Below, one piece after another: positions 9,087 to 17,630 of a DNA stretch of 64,000 bases. Source of the DNA: Martinezella multihospitum (lineage in GTDB: Bacteria; Pseudomonadota; Alphaproteobacteria; Rhizobiales; Rhizobiaceae); NCBI RefSeq assembly GCF_900094585.1, contig NZ_FMAG01000001.1, positions 1 through 64,000 of the forward strand, written 5' to 3'. Made by a program: the position numbers and the translations under genes. Every line of letters starts with the position of its first letter. The first letter of the stretch is position 1. Below the pieces are notes generated by a model, which saw only the letters and a list, made by a program, of their open reading frames with translations, was not told the DNA's origin and searched no databases.

Positions 9087-10006
9087 CAGGATCGATCCTC
9101 GGCTTTCTGGTTGGATGACAGGCGATCGAGGATGGCCTGTGCGGTATTGGCATCGGTGACCAAAGCATTGATCATTCCGGATCGAGCCGCACCGATGATG
9201 CCGCTTGCCTTGCCCGGAGTCGCGGCAACGGCGATGCAGAGCGGCACCTTGCGCAATTGCGCGGGAGAGGCTGCGATCATCCCCTCCTCTCCATCCCAGT
9301 GCAGGATTTCGCCGGCCTCGGTGACGTAGTGGCGCAGTACATCTCCGGCTGCATGGCTCAGCGCCTTTTCGCCCGGCAACGCTGTTTCCGAAGGGTTGGC
9401 CGCATGTGTCAGCCCGACGCCGACGATTGCCGCGTCCAACCTGTCCCAGAGAGACGTCACCTGCTGGACTGTGGGATCTCCGAGAAATGCATCCCGGAGC
9501 TCGGTCGAAGAAATATAGGGCGCATGCAGGAAATGCGGTACGCCGCCCATCTGGGCTGCTGCCTGACGCACGAATTCATTGATCTGGAAGTGAGGTGCTG
9601 CATGCTGCATGCCGCCGTTCAGCGCGACCGTGACGATGCCAGGCAATTGCGGCAGACCAGCCAATGTCACCTCGCGCACCGCCCGCCCCCAACCGATGCC
9701 GAGCGTCGAACCCGAGCGCAGGCCCGCCTGCTGCAGAAGCATGCCGACTGGTGCGGCAAGCGCGCTCAGCACGTTCGATGACGGCGTATCGATTACGGCA
9801 GCGGTGCGCAGCTTCAGGCCGTCGATCAGTGCGGCACTCAGGTCCTCGGCAGGTGAAAGATCGATCACTTCGATCCGGACGATCCCGACTGCCCGGGCTC
9901 GCTGCAGCAACCGCGAAACCGTCGCCGTCGACAGGCCGAGCTTCCTGGCAATATCCACCTGCGACATATCGGATTGGTAGTGCAGTTTGGCGACCGTGTG
10001 CAGCAA
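9086..10006 (-). CDS. SorC family sugar-binding transcriptional regulator
   Basis: At least 306 residues. The N-terminal winged helix-turn-helix (YQSDMSQVDIARKLGLSTATVSRLLQRAR) is followed by the large sugar-phosphate-binding effector domain with the family segments TLGIGWGRAV and IVALNGG-like VTVALNGGMQ. The coordinate uses TTG 10006, the first conventional start, but the frame stays open to about 10069. The helix-turn-helix begins almost at residue 1 with this start, and an AGAAAGGA site sits correctly before CTG 10048, so a non-standard start giving 320 residues is more likely. It is divergent from the aldolase operon, which it presumably controls in response to a phosphorylated sugar. Confidence 0.9.
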   Translation of the reverse strand: MLHTVAKLHYQSDMSQVDIARKLGLSTATVSRLLQRARAVGIVRIEVIDLSPAEDLSAALIDGLKLRTAAVIDTPSSNVLSALAAPVGMLLQQAGLRSGSTLGIGWGRAVREVTLAGLPQLPGIVTVALNGGMQHAAPHFQINEFVRQAAAQMGGVPHFLHAPYISSTELRDAFLGDPTVQQVTSLWDRLDAAIVGVGLTHAANPSETALPGEKALSHAAGDVLRHYVTEAGEILHWDGEEGMIAASPAQLRKVPLCIAVAATPGKASGIIGAARSGMINALVTDANTAQAILDRLSSNQKAEDRS

Positions 10007-10234
10007 TGCGCGATTTGCCGCAGCCTCCTGCGATTGAGACGAATTCAGGTTGAAATTCCTTTCTGCAATGTGTTACACATACAGCACTTGAGGAGTTATC
10101 GCTTAAAAAGCCCGGTTTCGCAATGTTTATACCGCGCATGAGAGTCCTCAATTTCAAGAGCATTGCCTTCATCGAGGAGTGAAGAAGGCGTGCCCGTATG
10201 GGTGCCGTTTCGCAACGGCTGGAGGAAGGATCAC

Positions 10235-11176
10235 ATGACGAAATTGACGACAGCGGAGATGCGCGGCTACCAGCAGATTTGCGGCAGCGACGGTGCCATG
10301 ATGGTGATTGCCTGCGACCAGCGCGGCGGCATGCGCAGCCTTCTGGCGAAGGACCCGGCCGAGCAGGCAGCGATCTCCGACAAGGTGCTGGGGGACACCA
10401 AGGCCGATATTGCCCGCTTCCTCGCGAGCAAGGCGTCCTGTGTTCTCGTCGATCCGATCTGCGCCGTGCCGGCACTGGTCGATGATCGCGTCCTTCAGCG
10501 CGATACCGCGCTACTGATCGGCCTCGATGCTTCCGGCTGGGATACATCGCCGGAAGGCTATCGTCTGTCGAAGCTGGTTCCCGGCGTTTCCGCGCGCCGC
10601 GTGCGCCAGCTGGGGGCGACTGGCGGCAAGATCATGGTCTATCTGCGCTCGGATCGGGATGCGGCGAATACCCACAATATTCAGATCCTGAAGCAGTGCA
10701 TCGAAGACTTCGCACATGAAGATCTTCTGCTGGTCGTTGAATTCCTGACTTACAAGTTCGAAGACGAGGATGAGGGCGACTACAAGGCGAAGCTGCCGTC
10801 TCTGATCGTCGGCGGCAGCAAGATCTGCCTCGATCTCGGCGCGAAAGTCTTGAAAATTCCTTATCCGGGCTCATCGGAAGCCTGCGCCGAAGTCACGCGC
10901 CTTTCGGGTGACGTGCCCTGGGCGGTGCTATCGGCCGGCGTCGACCACGCAACCTTCCTCACCCAGGTCGAGGATGCCATGCGCAACGGCGCTTCGGGCG
11001 TCATCGCCGGCCGCTCGCTGTGGAAAGACTGCATCTCGCTCGATCGTTCGGTAACGAAGGATCGGCTGGAGTCAGTCGCAGTGCCAAGACTTCGTGAAAT
11101 CCAGGCCGTCATCGCGACGCACTTCAAGGGCACGAGCTCGCACGGCGCTGATCAAAGGCAGCGCGCCCATGGCTGA
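10235..11176 (+). CDS. LacD/DeoC-type class I aldolase (tagatose-bisphosphate aldolase-like)
   Basis: A 313-residue TIM-barrel aldolase of the DeoC/LacD family, which splits ketose bisphosphates or related sugar phosphates through a lysine Schiff base. Seen in the chain are the N-terminal VIACDQRGGMRSLL, the VDPICAVPAL strand, the KVLKIPYPGSS segment carrying the likely Schiff-base lysine, and the phosphate-loop type end VLSAGVDHATF and GASGVIAGRSLWKD. ATG 10235 follows GGAGGAAGG. Its 3' end overlaps the kinase start by 8 bp, so the two are translationally coupled. Alternative substrates such as sulfofructose phosphate (YihT is in the same family) cannot be excluded. Confidence 0.9.
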   Translation: MTKLTTAEMRGYQQICGSDGAMMVIACDQRGGMRSLLAKDPAEQAAISDKVLGDTKADIARFLASKASCVLVDPICAVPALVDDRVLQRDTALLIGLDASGWDTSPEGYRLSKLVPGVSARRVRQLGATGGKIMVYLRSDRDAANTHNIQILKQCIEDFAHEDLLLVVEFLTYKFEDEDEGDYKAKLPSLIVGGSKICLDLGAKVLKIPYPGSSEACAEVTRLSGDVPWAVLSAGVDHATFLTQVEDAMRNGASGVIAGRSLWKDCISLDRSVTKDRLESVAVPRLREIQAVIATHFKGTSSHGADQRQRAHG

Positions 11177-12581
11177 CATCGCCATTGGCGTCGATATTGG
11201 CGGCACGAATATTCGTGCCGCCCTCGTCTCCGCCCAGGGCGAGATCCTGGCCAAGCTGTCGGAAAGAACCCCGACCGATGCCCTGCTGGCATTGGAGCGC
11301 GTCATTGCGATGGCGCGCGCGCTCGATACTCCTGAAGTTTTGGGGATCGGTGTCGGCATACCGGGGCGGGTCGATGTCGACAGTCGTGAGATCCTGTCTG
11401 GCGGCATCCTCAATCTCTCCGGCCTCGACTTCGTAAAGCGGCTCGAGACAGCCCTGCGGAAACCTGTTGTCATCGAGAATGATTGCAGCATGGCGCTGAT
11501 CGCAGAAATGCGGATCGGCGGCGCCAAGGGCTATCAAAACGTTGCGATGTTGACGATCGGCACGGGCATTGGCGGCGCGGTCGCCCATGCAGGGCGCATC
11601 TATCACGGGCATAAGGCGGCTGGGCAGCTCGGCCATATTTGTGTATCGCAGGATGGCCCGCCCTGCCCTTGCGGCAGACGCGGCTGCGTCGAAACCTTCA
11701 GCTCCGGAACCGCTTTGCGCAGGCACATCGCCGAATCCGGATTATCCGTCACGACAATTCGTGAAATCTTCGAGATGGCAGCGGAAGGAAACGACACGGC
11801 AGTCCGTGTGCTGCGCCAATGGGCAACACCCTTGCGTGCCGCACTCGACAATATCGCAGCGACCATGGATCCGGAGATTATCCTGCTCGGCGGCGGGCTT
11901 GGCTGTGATGCCGCACGGGCTCTTGCCGACTTGCCGGCAGCCGCTCCCTGGTTCTGCCCCGCCATATTGCCGGCGAAGCTTGCGGACGATGCCGGCGTGA
12001 TCGGCGCCGGACTTTCGATTCTCGGCGCTGATGCCGTGCCGCAAGGAAAGCGGGTTGTCATGGTCAACGGCGTGCCGGCTTCCGGCAAAAGCCGGCTAGC
12101 CAAGGCTTTGTCGCTACGGACCGGCTGGCCGATCCTGTCTCTCGACAGCATCAAGAATCCGTTCCTGCAGCATATCGGTCCCGTCGACCGCGACTTCAAT
12201 CGGACGCTGGGAAAGGCAAGCTACCAGGCGATCTGGTCCTTTATCGCGGAGGCGCCGACGGGCTCGACCTTCATTGTCGATGCATGGTTCGGCTTTCAGC
12301 CAAAAGCTCAACTCGAGAGTTATCTCAATACTGCTCAGATAGACCATGTCGCGGAGCTCTGGTGCAAGGTGCCTGGGGCGGTTGCCGGCGAACGCTATGC
12401 CAGCCGGTTGAAGGACCGATTACCTGGGCATCCGGGTGCCGAATATGTGCCGGAGCTGATAGCGCTTGCCGATCGGGCCGAGCCCATGGGGTGTGGTGCG
12501 GTGATGACGGTCGACCAGACGCAGGAACCGGATATGGGGGCTATCATGGCGTGGCTTTCAAAGGTCTTCGAGCGCGAATGA
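11169..12581 (+). CDS. ROK-family sugar kinase fused to a P-loop (AAA_33/gluconokinase-like) kinase domain
   Basis: A 470-residue two-domain protein. Residues 1 to about 295 are a complete ROK kinase: ATP phosphate loop VDIGGTNIRAA, catalytic Asp in VIENDCSMA, GTGIGGA, and the ROK zinc cluster C166-x-C168-xxxx-C173 in CPCGRRGC. Residues from about 298 to the end carry a Walker A motif at 301-308 (GVPASGKS), a DSIKNPF lid region and a DAWFG segment, matching small-molecule P-loop kinases. ROK kinases usually stop at about 300 residues, so this is a fusion. ATG 11169 lies inside the aldolase stop region. Two phosphorylations by one protein could make a bisphosphate for the coupled aldolase; this is inference. 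Confidence 0.9.
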   Translation: MADIAIGVDIGGTNIRAALVSAQGEILAKLSERTPTDALLALERVIAMARALDTPEVLGIGVGIPGRVDVDSREILSGGILNLSGLDFVKRLETALRKPVVIENDCSMALIAEMRIGGAKGYQNVAMLTIGTGIGGAVAHAGRIYHGHKAAGQLGHICVSQDGPPCPCGRRGCVETFSSGTALRRHIAESGLSVTTIREIFEMAAEGNDTAVRVLRQWATPLRAALDNIAATMDPEIILLGGGLGCDAARALADLPAAAPWFCPAILPAKLADDAGVIGAGLSILGADAVPQGKRVVMVNGVPASGKSRLAKALSLRTGWPILSLDSIKNPFLQHIGPVDRDFNRTLGKASYQAIWSFIAEAPTGSTFIVDAWFGFQPKAQLESYLNTAQIDHVAELWCKVPGAVAGERYASRLKDRLPGHPGAEYVPELIALADRAEPMGCGAVMTVDQTQEPDMGAIMAWLSKVFERE

Positions 12582-12735
12582 TCGGCGCCGCCGTCCAGGC
12601 AGACGGCATAAATGCGAAATAATCCTGAACCGTCGTGCGACGCTATGTCCCCGACGGATGACGGCATCATGTGCATTGCAGAATTGTGTAGCCATATCAA
12701 CAAGATGACGGAAATTCATTACAGAAAAAAATTAC

Positions 12736-12764
12736 TTGACGCGCCGGGGTAACCCACTGATTAT
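12736..12764 (+). promoter_or_regulatory. Sigma-70-type promoter of the ribose-type ABC operon
   Basis: TTGACG at 12736-12741, a 17-bp spacer and GATTAT at 12759-12764 form a good -35/-10 pair in the 228-bp gap after the kinase gene. The predicted start lies about 40 bp before ATG 12810, whose ribosome site GAGGAGG is also strong. This suggests the transporter can be transcribed independently of the aldolase-kinase pair. Confidence 0.55.
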
Positions 12765-12809
12765 CGCTTTGCCGGACAGGGGAGGTTCGGCTTCAAGAGG
12801 AGGAAAATT

Positions 12810-13799
12810 ATGGAGCGCCGCTCATTTCTCAAGGCTACGGCTGTGGCATCGCTCGCTACCGGTGTTGCGGCAGTTGCCGGCAGCACCAAAGCCGCAGACA
12901 AGAAGTTTACGATTGCCCTCATTCCAGGTCTGACGACCGATGCTTTCTACATCACCATGCGCAAGGGTGCCGAAGCGGCAGCCAAAGCTGTCGGTGCCGA
13001 GCTCGTTTTTCAGGGCGGCCCCGATTTCAATCCGGTAACCCAGGTTCCGGTTCTTGATGCGGTGATCGCCAAGAAGCCCGATTTCATTCTGATCGCGCCG
13101 ACCGACAAGGATCAGCTCATCCAGCCTCTGAAGAAGGCTGCTGATGCCGGCATCCCGATCATCACCGTCGATACCTTTATCGGTACCGGCGTCTACCAGA
13201 CCGGCAAAGGCGATGCGGACTTCCCGTTGGCCTATATCGCTTCCGACAACCTGCTCGGCGGCGCGATTGCCGCGCGCGCACTGGCAAAGGCCGTCGGCGA
13301 AAAGGGCAAGGTCTACGTTTCCAACGTCAAGCCCGGTGTGTCGACTACCGACCAGCGCGAGCAGGGCTTCAAGGAGGAAATGAAGAAGTATCCGAACATC
13401 ACCGTTCTGGAGACGCAGTATAACGACGACGATGCCAACAAGGCAGCATCGCAGCTGCAGGCCGTCTTCGCGCGCAACTCCGATCTCGACGGCGTTTTCG
13501 GGGCCAATCTGTTCTCCGCTCTTGGTGCTGCCAACGGCGTGCAGCAGGCCGGCCAGACGGGCAAGATCCGCGTGGTCGCTTTCGATGCGCCGACGTCTAT
13601 CGTCGACAACATCAATTCCGGCCTCGTCGATCTGGCGATCGCGCAGCATCCGGCCGAGATCGGCTATTTCGGTGTGATGGCCGCTTATGCGCACCTCACC
13701 GGCAATTCGATCCCGACAGCGATCGGCACCGGCTTCACGGTCATCGACAAGTCGAACGTAGCCGACAAGAAGATCGCGAAGTTCATCTACTCCGATTGA
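12810..13799 (+). CDS. Sugar ABC transporter substrate-binding protein, ribose type
   Basis: A 329-residue exported solute-binding protein. The N-terminus MERRSFLKATAVASLATG has the twin-arginine pattern RRSFLK followed by a hydrophobic stretch and an AGSTKA-A cleavage region, so Tat export is likely. The mature chain has the type I periplasmic-binding architecture (IALIPGLTTDAFYITMRKGAE, FILIAPTDKDQLIQPL, DGVFGANLFSALGAANGV). It is followed by permease and ATPase genes and forms a complete RbsBCA-like importer. Its position next to the aldolase/double-kinase genes suggests that it brings in the sugar they consume. Confidence 0.95.
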   Translation: MERRSFLKATAVASLATGVAAVAGSTKAADKKFTIALIPGLTTDAFYITMRKGAEAAAKAVGAELVFQGGPDFNPVTQVPVLDAVIAKKPDFILIAPTDKDQLIQPLKKAADAGIPIITVDTFIGTGVYQTGKGDADFPLAYIASDNLLGGAIAARALAKAVGEKGKVYVSNVKPGVSTTDQREQGFKEEMKKYPNITVLETQYNDDDANKAASQLQAVFARNSDLDGVFGANLFSALGAANGVQQAGQTGKIRVVAFDAPTSIVDNINSGLVDLAIAQHPAEIGYFGVMAAYAHLTGNSIPTAIGTGFTVIDKSNVADKKIAKFIYSD

Positions 13800-13813
13800 T
13801 GCGGAGATAGTCT

Positions 13814-13837
13814 GTGCCTCGCCCATCGGCGAGGCAC
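13814..13837 (+). terminator. Hairpin between binding-protein and permease genes
   Basis: A perfect 10-bp stem GTGCCTCGCC/GGCGAGGCAC with a CATC loop starts 15 bp after the binding-protein stop. Such hairpins stabilise the upstream message or attenuate transcription so that binding protein is made in excess over permease. Confidence 0.6.
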
Positions 13838-13906
13838 ATTATCCAACGATGATAGAGCGACGGCGCCTAACCTTCGCGCCTCCAACGCTCCAGTTTGGAC
13901 CGATCC

Positions 13907-14971
13907 ATGACAATCGACAATGCAGAGGTCCGCAAGGCGGATCAGCACGTGGCGCCGCAGGCAGACCACGGCGACCAGGCAAAAACACTTCTTAATCGCA
14001 TCGCGCAATTGCGTGCATGGCTCTTTCTTGCCGCGCTTATCGTGACTTTCGAGATCTGGGCGCGGATCGACTTTGGCGGCACGTTCGTCGGCTCGAGCTT
14101 TAATTGGCAGTCCGTTGCGATCTTCGCGGTGGCACCGTTGCTGCTGGCGATCGGGCAGACTTTCGTCATCATCTCGGGCGGTATCGATCTGTCGACCGGC
14201 TTCATCATGGGGCTTGCGGCCGTCGTCGCCGCGCATATCGCCAACATCGCCGGCCTTTACATGCCTCTGCCCGTGGCAATGGTCTTCGGCATCCTCGTCG
14301 CCATGCTGGCGGCTGCAGTTCCCGGCCTCATCAATGGTCTCCTGATCTCCCGTCTCAAGGTTCCGCCGTTCATCGGCACGCTCGGCATGTTCGGCGTGGC
14401 GCGTGGCACGGCCTTCCTGCTCGCCGGCGGCACGACCGTGCCGGTCAAGAATTCCTATTTTGCCGAGCTCGGCAACGGACGGTTCTATGGCGTGCCCTAT
14501 CTCGTCATCGTCACGCTCGTCTTCGTGCTGATCATGCATTATTTGCTGAGCCAGACCCGCTTCGGCCAGCATAATTATGCCATCGGAGCCAATGCCCAGG
14601 CGGCGCGGCGCGCCGGCATCAACATCAAGTCCCATCTGCTGCGGCTCTATATTCTTTCAGCCGTCTGTGCGGGCCTGGGCGGAGCGCTTTATGCGGCCCG
14701 TTTCACCGCGGGTGCTGCACAGGCGGGCGAACCGCTGCTGCTTGACAGCGTGGCGGCCGTCGTCATCGGCGGCGCCAGCCTTTTCGGCGGTTCCGGTACG
14801 ATCATCGGCACCATCGCTGGCGCTCTTGTCATCGCCGTCATCCAGTATGGCCTCGTCTTCATGAATGTGGAGCCGTTCTGGCAGTTCATCGCCGTCGGCG
14901 TCGTCATCATCATTTCGGTGCTCATCGACCAGGCGCAACGTCGGTTCAGCGGAGCAAAACAGGATGAATAA
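13907..14971 (+). CDS. Sugar ABC transporter permease (RbsC type)
   Basis: A 354-residue inner-membrane permease with about eight to ten hydrophobic segments. The family signature is visible as QTFVIISGGIDLSTG in the first third and SLFGGSGTIIGTIAGALVIAVI near the C-terminus, both conserved in RbsC/XylH-type permeases. An extended charged N-terminal tail of about 45 residues (DHGDQAKTLLNRIAQ) precedes the first membrane helix. ATG 13907 is chosen; an in-frame TTG 12 bp upstream is weaker. The stop overlaps the ATPase start by 8 bp. Confidence 0.94.
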   Translation: MTIDNAEVRKADQHVAPQADHGDQAKTLLNRIAQLRAWLFLAALIVTFEIWARIDFGGTFVGSSFNWQSVAIFAVAPLLLAIGQTFVIISGGIDLSTGFIMGLAAVVAAHIANIAGLYMPLPVAMVFGILVAMLAAAVPGLINGLLISRLKVPPFIGTLGMFGVARGTAFLLAGGTTVPVKNSYFAELGNGRFYGVPYLVIVTLVFVLIMHYLLSQTRFGQHNYAIGANAQAARRAGINIKSHLLRLYILSAVCAGLGGALYAARFTAGAAQAGEPLLLDSVAAVVIGGASLFGGSGTIIGTIAGALVIAVIQYGLVFMNVEPFWQFIAVGVVIIISVLIDQAQRRFSGAKQDE

Positions 14972-15710
14972 CGTCACTCCCCTCCTCGAGGTCCGCAATC
15001 TCTCGCGTTATTTCGGCGCGGTGCGTGCACTGGACAATTGCTCCATGGTCGTACGGCCCGGCGAAGTCGTGGCTCTCGCCGGTGACAACGGCGCCGGCAA
15101 GACGACGATGATCAAGGCGATCTCCGGAGTCTATCCGCCGACCGCGGGCGAAATCCTGATCGAAGGCAAGCCTGTCACCTTCTCCTCGCCGCAGGATGCG
15201 CGTGAAAAGGGCATAGAGACGATCTACCAGGATCTCGCTCTCGCCGACAATCTGCCGATCGGCGCCAATATCTTCCTCGGCCGCGAGCCGATGAAGAAAC
15301 TTTTCGGCTTCCTGCCGGTGCTGGACCGCAAAGCCATGGCGGAAGCGGCGCGCAAGACGATGGCGGAGCTGGATTTCCATGTGAAGAGGCTCGATGCACC
15401 CGTCAGCAACTTTTCCGGCGGTCAGCGCCAGGCCGTTGCGATCGGGCGTGCCGTCTATTGGAATGCCCGCATCCTCGTCATGGACGAGCCGACGGCTGCA
15501 CTCGGCGTACCGGAACAGCGCAAGGTCGTGGCTCTGATCAAGTCACTGAAGGCGCAGGGGCGCGGCGTCATCTTCATCTCGCACAATCTGCAGGATATTT
15601 TCGCGGTCTCCGACCGCATCGTCGTCCTGCGCCGCGGGATCGTTGCCGGCGAGCGCAATATCGCCGACACCAATCACGAGGAAGTCGTGAGGCTTATGAT
15701 CGGCGGCTAA
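14964..15710 (+). CDS. Sugar ABC transporter ATP-binding protein (single-domain)
   Basis: A 248-residue ABC ATPase with Walker A GDNGAGKTT, Q-loop region ETIYQDLALADNL, signature NFSGGQRQAVAIGRA, Walker B ILVMDEPTAALG and the switch histidine in FISHNL. Ribose-type ATPases are usually duplicated (about 500 residues), while this one has a single nucleotide-binding domain, as in FrcA-type fructose transporters of rhizobia, and presumably works as a homodimer. GEQ/VPEQRKV replaces the more common VxET after the Walker B. It overlaps the permease gene and ends the operon, followed by a terminator at 15741. Confidence 0.94.
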   Translation: MNNVTPLLEVRNLSRYFGAVRALDNCSMVVRPGEVVALAGDNGAGKTTMIKAISGVYPPTAGEILIEGKPVTFSSPQDAREKGIETIYQDLALADNLPIGANIFLGREPMKKLFGFLPVLDRKAMAEAARKTMAELDFHVKRLDAPVSNFSGGQRQAVAIGRAVYWNARILVMDEPTAALGVPEQRKVVALIKSLKAQGRGVIFISHNLQDIFAVSDRIVVLRRGIVAGERNIADTNHEEVVRLMIGG

Positions 15711-15740
15711 CCCGTCACCAAACCGACCTCGGTTCAAAAC

Positions 15741-15780
15741 AAAGTGATAGCGATAACCTGTCATCGCTATCACTTTTTTA
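15741..15780 (+). terminator. Rho-independent terminator of the ribose-type ABC operon
   Basis: A 14-bp perfect stem (15741-15754 with 15763-15776), an 8-nt loop and a run of T form a textbook factor-independent terminator 30 bp after the ATPase stop. Confidence 0.9.
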
Positions 15781-16004
15781 TTTGTGTCAGTTCTTTGGAT
15801 GCTCGTTTGCCGCGGATCGAGCTTTTCTCCGAACCGAACATAGCCTCGCAATGAGATAGCGGTGTTCTTCAATCGATATGACTGTTGCTGGCCTTGTGCC
15901 GTGCTATGCGTGATATCTATCTGTTCCAACGACCCATATCGACTGGAAGAGCGTTCCGGTGAAGATCGCTGGAAACCGGACGCGCTTCTTGGAGGCAAGC
16001 AGGG

Positions 16005-17519
16005 ATGAGCAAGACGGACAATATAGTGTCCTTTACCGAAGCGCCCCCGACAGCGAGCGATATCGCCGCAATTGCGCGGCGCAACGCCACGATAGCGATT
16101 TCGCCAGACGTCGAAGACAGAATCAGCGCTGCACGCGCCGTGGTCGAACGCTATTTGGCGGCCAACCAGCCAGTTTATGGTTTGACGACGGCATTGGGCG
16201 CGGGTGTCGACACACGGCTCGCCACGGAGGACCTGATCGCCTTTCAGTTACGCGTACCGCAAGCCCGTGCCGTCGGGGTTGGGCCGGCACTGCCGCGCGA
16301 AGCCGTCAGGGCAATGATGGCGACTCGCATCGCTGGCATGGCGGCCGGCGGTTCCGGAGTATCGCTCCCGGTTTTTACTGGTCTCGTCGCAGCGCTGAAT
16401 GCGGGCTTTCATCCGGTGGTTCCTTCGCTCGGCTCGATCGGCGCTGCCGATCTTGCGCCTTTGGCGCATATGGCGCGCGCATTGCTAGGGGACGGCGATG
16501 TGGAGCTCGATGGCGCGATCATGCCGGCGCGGGACGCCCTCTCGAAAGCCAGTCTGAACCCTCTGCCGATCGCGCCGAAGGATGGCCATGTCCTCGTGGT
16601 CGCCAACAGCCTGTCGGTCGGCAAGGCTTGCCTCTGCATCGAGGACATCGAACGCCTGTTCGATTGGTCGCTTGCAGCCGTCGCACTGAATTTCGAGGCA
16701 TTCCGCGCCAATGTATCGGCCTTCGATGACCGCGCACTGGCGGCAAGACCAGCCTTCGGTCAGCGTGAAACCGCGGCGAGACTTCGCGAGCTGCTTTTCG
16801 GGAGCTCTCTTTTTGTCGACGGTGCGGCACGGCGCTTGCAGGACCCTCTGAGCTATCGTTGCACCCCGCAGGTCTGGGGCGCCCTGCTCCACGCGATCGG
16901 CGAAGCGCGCGCCGCAACCGAGATCGAGCTTGCCAGCTCCGGCGATAATCCCGTCGTGCTGGCCGAGGAAGGGCTTATCCTGTCGCACGGCAATTTCGAC
17001 ATGACGGCCTTCGTTCTCGCATGGGAGCGGCTTGGCCAGGCAATGGCGCACTGTGCGGCGGGGACTGCCTATAGAACGATGAAAATCATGTCTCCGGGCA
17101 TGTCGGAGCTGCCGCGCTTCCTGACTCCGCTCGGGCAGAGCAGAACGGGTTTTGCCACCGTGCAGAAAACGGTCTCGGCGCTTGAAGCAGAGATACGCCA
17201 TCTGGCTATTCCCGTATCGCTCACGCCGATCCCGGTCGCGGATGGTGTCGAGGATCAGGCCTCGATGGCGCCGAGCGTTCTATCGAAGATCGAAGCGATG
17301 ATCGAGCGGCTACGCTATCTCGTGGCGATCGAGCTTGTCGCGTCGGCTCAGGCGGTCGAGTTGCGCGGTGTTGCGGGCGAGCTCGGCAGCGGGACGCTGG
17401 GCGCCTATCGACAGGTACGCCAGCTGGTGGCACCGCTCGAGGAAGACCGCGCGCAAGGTCCTGATTTTCAAAGAGTGACGGAATTCATCGCAGAGACGGC
17501 CGCGAAGGCTGCTCCCTGA
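16005..17519 (+). CDS. Aromatic amino acid lyase-fold protein lacking the MIO-forming Ala-Ser-Gly
   Basis: A 504-residue member of the histidine/phenylalanine ammonia-lyase superfamily. The fold signatures are present: Y58 in VYGLTTALG, N201, QDPLSYRCTPQV at 279-290, SSGDNPV at 311-317, F331 and E416 in VEDQASM. However, the segment that normally reads GSxGASGDLAPLAH reads GSIGAADLAPLAH (143-155), so one residue and the Ser of the Ala-Ser-Gly cofactor triad are absent. The position of the HAL catalytic Tyr280 is Leu282 and that of His83 is Arg88. Ammonia elimination by the usual mechanism is therefore unlikely. Ergothionase, a trimethylamine-eliminating lyase, is a known MIO-less relative. 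ATG 16005 follows GGAGG; a cyclodeaminase-fold gene and a PhnD-like gene follow. Confidence 0.88.
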   Translation: MSKTDNIVSFTEAPPTASDIAAIARRNATIAISPDVEDRISAARAVVERYLAANQPVYGLTTALGAGVDTRLATEDLIAFQLRVPQARAVGVGPALPREAVRAMMATRIAGMAAGGSGVSLPVFTGLVAALNAGFHPVVPSLGSIGAADLAPLAHMARALLGDGDVELDGAIMPARDALSKASLNPLPIAPKDGHVLVVANSLSVGKACLCIEDIERLFDWSLAAVALNFEAFRANVSAFDDRALAARPAFGQRETAARLRELLFGSSLFVDGAARRLQDPLSYRCTPQVWGALLHAIGEARAATEIELASSGDNPVVLAEEGLILSHGNFDMTAFVLAWERLGQAMAHCAAGTAYRTMKIMSPGMSELPRFLTPLGQSRTGFATVQKTVSALEAEIRHLAIPVSLTPIPVADGVEDQASMAPSVLSKIEAMIERLRYLVAIELVASAQAVELRGVAGELGSGTLGAYRQVRQLVAPLEEDRAQGPDFQRVTEFIAETAAKAAP

Positions 17520-17524
17520 TCGAA

Positions 17525-17584
17525 AAGGCGGCACGATGGTTCACGCCTGCCGCCTTGCTTTCTCGCAGGCCGTCTGACGGCCTG
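17525..17584 (+). terminator. Two tandem hairpins between the lyase-fold and cyclodeaminase-fold genes
   Basis: AAGGCGGCA (17525-17533) pairs with TGCCGCCTT (17548-17556), and CAGGCCGT (17566-17573) pairs with ACGGCCTG (17577-17584). They fill the 111-bp gap. They may attenuate or process the message rather than end the operon, because the downstream genes lack an obvious strong promoter. Confidence 0.45.
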
Positions 17585-17630
17585 AAACATCGATAGACCG
17601 GCACGGCCGGTGACATGCTGGAGAACGGTA

